Assembly (NCBI GenBank): GCA_013002375.1
Contig: JABDJW010000437.1
Coordinates: 1 to 5,672, forward strand
Length of the DNA: 5,672 nucleotides
From: Acidimicrobiales bacterium
GTDB taxonomy: Bacteria > Actinomycetota > Acidimicrobiia > Acidimicrobiales > SHLQ01
Reading direction: 5' to 3'
In this document: positions 1 to 4,819 of the stretch, piece after piece
Numbering within the stretch: the first letter of the stretch is position 1
Layout: each line of letters opens with the position of its first letter
Program-made: the position numbers and the translations under genes
Notes under the pieces: model-generated
Told to the model about the DNA's origin: nothing
Database searches by the model: none
Seen by the model: the letters and a program-made list of their open reading frames with translations, nothing else

Positions 1-1
1 C

Positions 2-298
2 CACCCCCTCGACAATGTGATCTGGGCCGCGCTCGGCGGCCATCAAGCCGACCTGGCGCATTCCGACCGGCGACCGCTGGCGGCCCGCTACCAGACCGAC
101 GTCGCCTGGTTCGCCGCAGTGGCCGACCTCAGCGAAGCAGCCGGCGCCGATCTCGCGTCGCAGTGCGCCGCCGGCGAGGTGGCAATCCTGTTTCGCGACC
201 GCGTTCCATCCGCGCTGGCCGGCTTTGACGAAGTCCACCGCGAGCAGGTTCACCAGATGGTGGCGCCGATCGCCGTCCGGCCCGACCTCTCGCGGTAG
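2..298 (+). CDS. N-terminal fragment of the interrupted GNAT protein (partial)
   Basis: This is the part of the GNAT frame before the internal TAG, open to the left edge. It encodes about 98 visible residues, starting HPLDN and ending RPDLSR. It holds the weakly conserved N-terminal lobe and none of the acetyl-CoA binding motif, so alone it should not be catalytic. The GTG at 17-19 is the first visible start-like codon but lies after residues that look homologous, so it is probably internal. Treat it as a gene fragment unless the TAG is shown to be an error. Confidence 0.45.
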   Translation, partial: HPLDNVIWAALGGHQADLAHSDRRPLAARYQTDVAWFAAVADLSEAAGADLASQCAAGEVAILFRDRVPSALAGFDEVHREQVHQMVAPIAVRPDLSR

Positions 299-349
299 GG
301 CCTCGACCCGGCCGACATCGAACCCCTCGGCCCGGCTGATACCGACGAG

Positions 350-700
350 ATGTTGGCCCTGACCGACCTGACCAAACCCGGACCTTTCCTGCCCGGAACC
401 GCTCGGATGGGTGACTTCTTCGGCATCCGCCACGATGGCGCACTGGTCGCGATGGCCGGAACCCGGTTTGCCACCGACACCTGGTGTGAGGTCTCGGCCG
501 TCTGCACTCATCCCGATGCTCGCGGCCGAGGCTACGGGGCCACGTTGACCGAATGGATCACGGCCCGGATCCAGGCATCCGGCCGGCAGGCGTTCCTCCA
601 TGTCACGGCGACCAACACGTCGGCCAAAGCGCTCTACGACAAGCTCGGCTTTCGGGAGCGGCGCGAGGTCACCGTCGCCGCCTTCATCCGGTCGGCCTAG
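350..700 (+). CDS. GNAT family acetyltransferase domain (C-terminal part of the broken gene)
   Basis: This 116-residue open frame starts at the first ATG after the internal TAG and holds the whole recognisable GNAT core. The first strand region is around residues 22-38 (DFFGIRHDGALVAMAG). Motif A is around residues 50-66, with R-G-R-G-Y-G for the acetyl-CoA pyrophosphate. The C-terminal segment is NTSAKALYDKLGF. If translation re-initiates at 350, a small acetyltransferase could be made, but the preceding bases show no good Shine-Dalgarno sequence. Residues homologous to the family continue upstream of this ATG (GLDPADIEPLGPAD), so 350 is probably not the native start. It converges on rsmA, with its TAG at 698-700 overlapping the rsmA stop. 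The C-terminal domain assignment is secure; independent expression is doubtful. Confidence 0.6.
   Translation: MLALTDLTKPGPFLPGTARMGDFFGIRHDGALVAMAGTRFATDTWCEVSAVCTHPDARGRGYGATLTEWITARIQASGRQAFLHVTATNTSAKALYDKLGFRERREVTVAAFIRSA
697..700. other. CTAG shared as stop codon by two convergent genes
   Basis: The palindrome CTAG supplies both stops. On the + strand, TAG at 698-700 ends the GNAT frame; on the minus strand, TAG at 699-697 ends rsmA. The coding frames therefore overlap by 2 bases (698-699) and there is no room for an intergenic terminator. Any termination signal for either transcript must lie inside the other gene. Confidence 0.85.
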
Positions 701-1506
701 CCCGATCGAGCCAGCGCAGCCCATTCCTCCAGCGTGAGCTCCTCGGCCCGTGCTTCGGGGCGGACACCGGCGGCTGCAATCTGTTCGGCGGTCCGTTCAC
801 CGGCGAGCGCCCGCCGCAGCATCTTGCGGCGCTGACCGAACCCGGCCCGAGCCAACCGGAACAGCACGTCGGGATCCGCGTCGACGGCCGGTTCGGGTCG
901 CCGGGTGATCGACACCAGCGCCGATTCCACTTTGGGTTGGGGCACGAAAACGGTGGCCGGCACCTTCCCGACCACCTCGGCGTGGGCCCAGTAGGAGACC
1001 TTGAGCGAGGGCAATCCGTAGGCCGCATCGCCCGGCCGGGCGGCCAGACGCTCACCGACCTCGCGCTGGACCATCACCAGGAATCGGGTCAGCTGCGGAA
1101 CGTCGTCGAGCAGGTCGGCCAGAAGCGGTGTCGCCACGTTGTAGGGCAGGTTGGCCACCACCGTCGCCGACTCGTCCGGCGCTACGATCTCGTCCCACTC
1201 GAGCGACATCGCATCGGCGTGCACGACGTGCACACCGAGAGGCTCGACCAGGCGCCGCAGCACCGTTACCAGCGCGCCGTCGATCTCGATTGCCGTGACC
1301 CGACAGCCGGTCTCGAGCAAGGCGAGCGTGAGCGAACCGAGCCCGGCTCCGATCTCGACGACATGATCACCGGGTCCGACCGCGGCCAGCGTGGCGATCC
1401 GGCGCACCGTGTTCGGATCGGCGACGAAGTTCTGACCCAACGACCGTTTCGGGGATGCGTCGACCTCTTCGAGCAGCGCTCGGATCGTGGGTCGGGAATG
1501 GGTCAC
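697..1506 (-). CDS. rsmA: 16S rRNA (adenine1518/1519-N6)-dimethyltransferase RsmA/KsgA
   Basis: The product dimethylates two adjacent adenines in the 3' terminal hairpin of 16S rRNA, using S-adenosylmethionine, late in 30S subunit assembly. Its 269 residues match the usual family length. Visible motifs are SLGQNF (22-27), the SAM loop EIGAGLGSLT (51-60), the acidic AIEID after the second strand (72-76), the catalytic NLPYN (119-123), MVQREVGERL (145-154) and the C-terminal GFGQRRKMLRRAL (222-234). The GTG at 1506-1504 fits the family N-terminus and lies 2 nt after the rpf stop codon. The open frame continues far upstream, but only across rpf in another frame, so longer versions are spurious. 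No clear Shine-Dalgarno is seen, so translational coupling to rpf is likely. The stop shares CTAG with the convergent GNAT gene. The ispE gene that often follows in actinobacteria is absent. Confidence 0.96.
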   Translation of the reverse strand: MTHSRPTIRALLEEVDASPKRSLGQNFVADPNTVRRIATLAAVGPGDHVVEIGAGLGSLTLALLETGCRVTAIEIDGALVTVLRRLVEPLGVHVVHADAMSLEWDEIVAPDESATVVANLPYNVATPLLADLLDDVPQLTRFLVMVQREVGERLAARPGDAAYGLPSLKVSYWAHAEVVGKVPATVFVPQPKVESALVSITRRPEPAVDADPDVLFRLARAGFGQRRKMLRRALAGERTAEQIAAAGVRPEARAEELTLEEWAALARSG

Positions 1507-1508
1507 CG

Positions 1509-2342
1509 TTACGACACGAGGTGGATGCCGCACACCGGCCAGGGCCGCCGCCCATCGATACGCCACAACGCGAACGCCTGACGATCCTGGTCGGCCGGCG
1601 CCGCCGCGGCCGGGTCGATACCGATCAGGCGGGGGTAGTACCGGCTGGCCACGGAATCCCACGTTGACTGGAGGAACTGATAGGCACCGCGGAAACGACC
1701 GCTCGCGCTGACGATCTGGTAGTTCCCCTGGGACTCGCAGTACCGCAACGCGGCCCACTGTTCGGGCGAGGGGTCGCCGCCGGGCGGCGCGGGCGGAAAC
1801 GGCTGGCCCTCGCTCTGGGGGCCGGTCGGTGCCGGGGGCTCCGGAACAGTTGACGCAGGAACAGTGGAGACCGGAACAGTGGACACAGGAACGGTTGACG
1901 CCGGCACCGTGGACGCGGGTGCGGTCGGCTCTGGGGCCGTGGGTTCTGGCGCTGGTTCGAGCGTTGTTGGTTCCGCCGCCGGTGCCACTGGTTCGGGCGG
2001 TGGCGCGACCGTCGTCGTCGTCGTGGTCGTCGCCGTCGTCGTGGTGGTCGTCGTCGACGTGCTCGTGGTCGTCGAACTCGTCGCTGCTGTGCTGGTCGAC
2101 GGAGCCGGCTGCTTGGCGGCCTCGCGCAGGACGGCCTCCACTCGGCTGACCGCAGCAATTCGGCGAGCGGCTTCGTACTCGGCGGCGCGATCGAGAAGCG
2201 CCGGATCGGCGGTCTGTGGGGTGGCCGCCACCGGCGCGCCGAGGTCGGCCGATGCTGGTGGTGAGGTCACCACTTGGTCGGCATCGCCGGACGCGAGCGA
2301 TGTCATGAGGAGCGGGACCGATAGCAGGACCGACAACAACAC
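1509..2342 (-). CDS. Secreted Rpf-like (resuscitation-promoting factor) transglycosylase with Thr/Pro linker
   Basis: The C-terminal domain (about residues 195-272) is a lysozyme-like Rpf domain, which cleaves peptidoglycan glycan strands outside the cell and promotes resumption of growth. Visible signs are the catalytic Glu203 in ALRYCESQGNY, then RGAYQFLQSTW, and the terminal WPVCG. Cys202 and Cys271 match the conserved Rpf disulfide pair. The N-terminus is hydrophobic (LLSVLLSVPLLMTSLA), like a signal peptide. Next come a charged, probably helical segment (47-78), a Ser/Thr run (82-112), a Pro/Glu/Ala-rich stretch, and five (A/V)STVP repeats (143-167). No DUF348, G5 or LysM domain is seen, unlike classical RpfB. 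GTG at 2342 is the only ordinary start, but codons just upstream encode a fitting basic n-region (SRREWWRAV), so translation may begin at CTG 2384-2382. It lies between tatD and rsmA, the RpfB position, and is 2 nt from rsmA. Confidence 0.88.
   Translation of the reverse strand: MLLSVLLSVPLLMTSLASGDADQVVTSPPASADLGAPVAATPQTADPALLDRAAEYEAARRIAAVSRVEAVLREAAKQPAPSTSTAATSSTTTSTSTTTTTTTATTTTTTTVAPPPEPVAPAAEPTTLEPAPEPTAPEPTAPASTVPASTVPVSTVPVSTVPASTVPEPPAPTGPQSEGQPFPPAPPGGDPSPEQWAALRYCESQGNYQIVSASGRFRGAYQFLQSTWDSVASRYYPRLIGIDPAAAAPADQDRQAFALWRIDGRRPWPVCGIHLVS
1842..1916 (-). repeat. Five 15-bp units encoding (A/V)STVP pentapeptides in the Rpf linker
   Basis: Five consecutive 15-bp units encode ASTVP, ASTVP, VSTVP, VSTVP and ASTVP (protein residues 143-167). 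The units differ at several third positions (for example gga-aca-gtt against ggc-acc-gtg on the + strand), so the array has been kept long enough to drift while the peptide was conserved. It probably forms an extended, Pro-stiffened spacer between the N-terminal region and the catalytic domain. Confidence 0.9.
2007..2099 (-). repeat. Imperfect GTC/GTG trinucleotide tract encoding a Ser/Thr-rich run
   Basis: On the + strand this is a near-continuous run of gtc, gtg and gcc triplets. On the coding strand it gives residues 82-112 of the Rpf-like protein, almost all Thr or Ser with a few Ala. Such runs are typical of extracellular linkers and possible O-glycosylation sites. The triplet structure allows in-frame length change by slippage. 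It also creates meaningless poly-Val frames on the opposite strand. Confidence 0.88.
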
Positions 2343-2423
2343 GATGACGGCACGCCACCACTCCCGGCGGGAGGGTTGTTTCAGAGCTCCGACCCTTTCC
2401 CTGGTCTCTGAACAGCGTCTACG

Positions 2424-2452
2424 AGGCTAGGGAGAGGTACCCGGCAATGCAA
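2424..2452 (-). promoter_or_regulatory. Candidate promoter for rpf-rsmA (TTGCAT - 17 nt - TAGCCT)
   Basis: The 152-nt gap between the tatD stop and the rpf start (2343-2494) holds one plausible sigma-70-type promoter reading leftwards. The -35-like TTGCAT is at 2452-2447 and the -10-like TAGCCT at 2429-2424, with a 17-nt spacer. Transcription would start near 2417, leaving about 33 nt before CTG 2384 or 75 nt before GTG 2342. That leader is too short for the c-di-AMP (ydaO-type) riboswitch seen before some actinobacterial rpf genes. Each box matches its consensus only partly, so this is a prediction. Otherwise the gap shows only a 4-bp inverted repeat (CACG/CGTG, 2483-2493). Confidence 0.4.
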
Positions 2453-2494
2453 CCACTACAACGCACCGAGCGTTCCTGGGTTCACGTACCGTGG

Positions 2495-3253
2495 TCATTG
2501 TTCGGCAGGGCTTATGCCGTAGAACCGGTACGCAGCTGCGGTCGTCGCGCTGGCCACCGTGGCCACCGGCACCCCGTGGAGCTCGGCGACCTTCTCGCCG
2601 ACCAACGCCACGAACTCGGGGCGATTCCGCTTGCCACGATGGGGAACAGGAGCGAGATACGGCGAATCGGTCTCGACCATCAGGCGATCGAGGGGCGTCG
2701 CCGCCACCGCCTCGCGCAGCTCGGTTGCGGTCTTGAAGGTGACGATGCCGCTGATCGACAGCATGGCACCCCGCTCGACCCCGGCCGCCGCTTCGTCGGG
2801 CCCACCGGTGAAGCAATGGAACACGGTACGCCGCGGCACGCCTTCGCGGTCGAGGATCTCGAAGGTCTCCGGCCAGGCTTCGCGAGTGTGGATCACCAGC
2901 GGAAGGTCATGGGCATTGGCCAAACCGATCTGGGCCGCGAACACTTCGCGCTGGACCGCCCGCGGGCTGTGGTCGTAGTGGAAGTCCAGACCGGCCTCAC
3001 CGACCGCCACATACGAACCGTTGGCCACGAGATCGGCGATGGCCTCGACCCCCTCGGTGGCATCGTGGGGATGCACCCCGGCGGTCGCGAACACGCCGTC
3101 GTGGCGGGCTGCAACCGCGGCAGCTTCACGCGACCGATCCGCCGACGTCCCGACCGTGATCATGGTTTCGACGCCGGCGGCGCGGGCTGCAGCGACCAGC
3201 GGATCGCCGTCGGCGCCCGGTGGCAGGTGGCAGTGGTTGTCGACCCAGAGCAC
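2495..3253 (-). CDS. tatD: TatD family metal-dependent deoxyribonuclease
   Basis: This is a 252-residue TIM-barrel metallohydrolase of the TatD family, whose characterised members are cytoplasmic 3'-5' exonucleases or DNases linked to DNA repair and nucleic acid turnover. Metal ligands are at the expected places: His7 and His9 (DNHCH), GVHPH (59-63), Glu86 (VGEAGLDFHYD), His122 (VIHTRE), His146 (FHCFTGG) and Asp196 (VETDSPYLAP). The length is normal for the family. The GTG at 3253-3251 gives the standard N-terminus just before the HxH motif and lies 4 nt after the metG stop, so coupled translation with metG is likely. The metG-tatD-rpf order matches the classical actinobacterial arrangement. 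The family is certain; the exact in vivo substrate is not. Confidence 0.95.
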   Translation of the reverse strand: MLWVDNHCHLPPGADGDPLVAAARAAGVETMITVGTSADRSREAAAVAARHDGVFATAGVHPHDATEGVEAIADLVANGSYVAVGEAGLDFHYDHSPRAVQREVFAAQIGLANAHDLPLVIHTREAWPETFEILDREGVPRRTVFHCFTGGPDEAAAGVERGAMLSISGIVTFKTATELREAVAATPLDRLMVETDSPYLAPVPHRGKRNRPEFVALVGEKVAELHGVPVATVASATTAAAYRFYGISPAEQ

Positions 3254-3257
3254 CGAG

Positions 3258-4769
3258 CTAGGTGGCCTTCAGTCGGGGGAAGAGCGGCTCGCCCTCGGGC
3301 AGCGTGACGCCACCCGGGTACTGCCCCCAGACCGCGGCATCGGCAATGCGTTGTTCTTCGGGCCGCCCGGGCAAGCCCAGGCGGGCCCACGCCGCAGCCA
3401 TGGCTTCGGGCATCGCGGGCGCACCCAGCAGCGCCACGATGCGGAGCGCCTCCAGGGCATCGCCCAAGATGGCGTCGACCTCGGGCCCCGGCTCGAGCTT
3501 CCACGGTTCGGTTTCGGACAGCAGCTCGTTGGCCTCGCGGGCGAGCCGCCACGTCGCGTCGAGCCCGCTTGCGGCTTGGAACTTGGCCCACCCTGCGATC
3601 GTTTCCGCGATCGCGGTCGCGGCCTTGTCGGCCACGGGTGAATCGACGCGCGGGGCCGGCGCCACTCCCCCGCACTTCTTGCCGACGATCGTGGTCACCC
3701 GTTGGAGCAGGTTGCCGAACGTGTTGGCGAGATCGGAGTTGTAGCGGCTGAGCATCGATTCGTAGCTGAAGTCGCTGTCGGGCCCGAAGGAGTGATCCCG
3801 CAACAGGGCGTACCGGAATCCGTCGACGCCGAACTCCTCGACCATGGCGGTCGGTGAGATCTTGTTGAAGCTGGTCTTGGACATCTTCTCGCCGCTCACC
3901 AACAAGAACCCGTGGACGTGATAGGTCGGCAGATCCTCGATCCCGGCGGCCAACAACATGGCCGGCCAGTACACGCAGTGGAACCTCAGGATGTCCTTGC
4001 CCAACATGTGATGGGTCGCCGGCCACCACTGCTCGAAGCGAGCGTCATCGCTGCCGAAGCCGACCGCCGTGGCGTAGTTGATCAGCGCGTCGTACCAGAC
4101 GTAGAAGACGTGGCCGTCGTCCCAGGGCACCGGCACGCCCCAGTCGATCGACGTGCGGCTGATGGAAATGTCTTCGAGACCCTGCCGGATCAGGCCGAGC
4201 GCCTCCTTGCGATACCCGTCCGGGGTGATGGCGTCGGGCGAGTTCGTGAGCCAGTCGGTCAGGCGATCCTCGAACGCCGAGAGCTTGAAGAAGTAGTTGT
4301 CCTCGACCATGTGCTCGACCGGCCGCTTGTGGATCGGGCAGGTTCGATCCTCGCCGAGTTCATCGTCGGTGTAGTACGCCTCGCAGGAAACGCAATAGGA
4401 GCCCTCGTACGTGCCCCGCTCGATGTACCCGTTGTCGTAGCACCGCTGCAACAGCTGCTGAACCGCAACGTGATGTCGTGGCTCGGTCGTGCGGATGAAG
4501 TCGTCGTTGGAGATGTTGAGCGACCGCCAGGCCTCCTTGAAGCGAACGCTGGTGCGATCGGCTTGCTCGAGGGGACTCAGGCCGTTCTCCTCGGCCGCCC
4601 GTTGGATCTTCAGCCCGTGTTCGTCGGTGCCGGTCAGGAAGAACACGTCCTCGCCCAGCATGCGGTGCCAGCGGGCGACCGCATCGGCATTGAGCGTGGT
4701 GAACGCATGACCGATGTGCGGCTCATCGTTGACGTAATAGATGGGGGTCGTGACGTAGAAGCGATCCAC
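3258..4769 (-). CDS. metG: Methionine--tRNA ligase (MetRS)
   Basis: This class I synthetase charges tRNA-Met and initiator tRNA with methionine in the cytoplasm. The 503-residue protein starts MDRFYVTTPIYYVNDEPHIGH, with the HIGH motif at 18-21. The TGTDEHG signature is around 47-53. A zinc-knuckle region carries Cys126, Cys129 and Cys144-Pro-Ile-His147. The KMSKT variant of the KMSKS loop is at 295-299. The anticodon-binding helical domain follows (residues about 370-480). No C-terminal tRNA-binding (EMAP-like) extension is present, as in the short mycobacterial-type enzymes. The GTG at 4769-4767 is the only possible start, because an in-frame TAG lies three codons upstream. It is followed 4 nt later by tatD and preceded by a 50-nt gap after rmuC. 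The upstream TAGGCT suggests a leaderless message. Confidence 0.97.
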   Translation of the reverse strand: MDRFYVTTPIYYVNDEPHIGHAFTTLNADAVARWHRMLGEDVFFLTGTDEHGLKIQRAAEENGLSPLEQADRTSVRFKEAWRSLNISNDDFIRTTEPRHHVAVQQLLQRCYDNGYIERGTYEGSYCVSCEAYYTDDELGEDRTCPIHKRPVEHMVEDNYFFKLSAFEDRLTDWLTNSPDAITPDGYRKEALGLIRQGLEDISISRTSIDWGVPVPWDDGHVFYVWYDALINYATAVGFGSDDARFEQWWPATHHMLGKDILRFHCVYWPAMLLAAGIEDLPTYHVHGFLLVSGEKMSKTSFNKISPTAMVEEFGVDGFRYALLRDHSFGPDSDFSYESMLSRYNSDLANTFGNLLQRVTTIVGKKCGGVAPAPRVDSPVADKAATAIAETIAGWAKFQAASGLDATWRLAREANELLSETEPWKLEPGPEVDAILGDALEALRIVALLGAPAMPEAMAAAWARLGLPGRPEEQRIADAAVWGQYPGGVTLPEGEPLFPRLKAT

Positions 4770-4775
4770 CGCTCC

Positions 4776-4781
4776 AGCCTA
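4776..4781 (-). promoter_or_regulatory. Candidate -10 box (TAGGCT) placed for leaderless metG mRNA
   Basis: Reading leftwards, TAGGCT (a TANNNT actinobacterial -10 type) is followed by exactly 6 nt (GGAGCG) and then the metG GTG. If the box occupies -12 to -7, the first base of GTG is +1, the geometry of leaderless genes, which are common in actinobacteria. No -35 match is found at normal spacing; a TTGAGC lies 23 nt upstream, which is too far. The GGAG 2 nt before GTG is too close to act as a normal Shine-Dalgarno site. Confidence 0.45.
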
Positions 4782-4819
4782 GTGGCGGGGTCCCCCGGGC
4801 CCTGGCTCAATTTGCGCGG

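Larger units (their letters stand above)
2..700 (+). pseudogene. GNAT N-acetyltransferase gene, 5'-truncated by window edge and interrupted by in-frame TAG
   Basis: One reading frame runs from position 2 to the TAG at 698-700 with a single break, a TAG at 296-298. Before the break the frame begins HPLDN and continues into IWAALGGHQADLA, which resembles the N-terminal region of a family of actinobacterial GNAT proteins (from memory). After it come TKPGPFLP, AVCTHPDARGRGYG (the acetyl-CoA loop, R-G-R-G-Y-G) and a C-terminal NTSAKALYDKLGF segment, all in the expected order. No bases appear gained or lost at the break, so this is a point nonsense change, not a frameshift. Both halves keep the same GC-rich codon use, so the lesion is recent or a sequencing error. 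The family transfers an acetyl group from acetyl-CoA to an amine; the substrate cannot be told. Because HPLDN precedes the GTG at 17, the true start probably lies left of the window. Alternatives are two separate short proteins or amber read-through, both less likely. Confidence 0.72.

Noticed and set aside
697..2361. A single 554-residue minus-strand frame that would fuse rsmA to a long N-terminal extension
   Set aside because: The extension lies over the Rpf-like gene in another frame and is low-complexity Arg/Gly/Asp/His sequence. RsmA has normal length and N-terminus from GTG 1506.
1864..2430. Plus-strand frame encoding poly-Val and Gly-Val repeats, superficially membrane-like
   Set aside because: It is the antisense of the Thr-rich and STVP linker; the triplet repeats create it automatically.
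2343..2494. Possible c-di-AMP (ydaO-type) riboswitch before rpf, or a terminator after tatD
   Set aside because: The gap is too short for the riboswitch plus promoter, and no riboswitch core was recognised. The only inverted repeat seen has a 4-bp stem without a T-run.
4786..4797. GC-rich inverted repeat (CGGG-gtcc-CCCG) between rmuC and metG as a terminator
   Set aside because: Only a 4-bp stem and no U-tract; equally explained by GC-rich composition.
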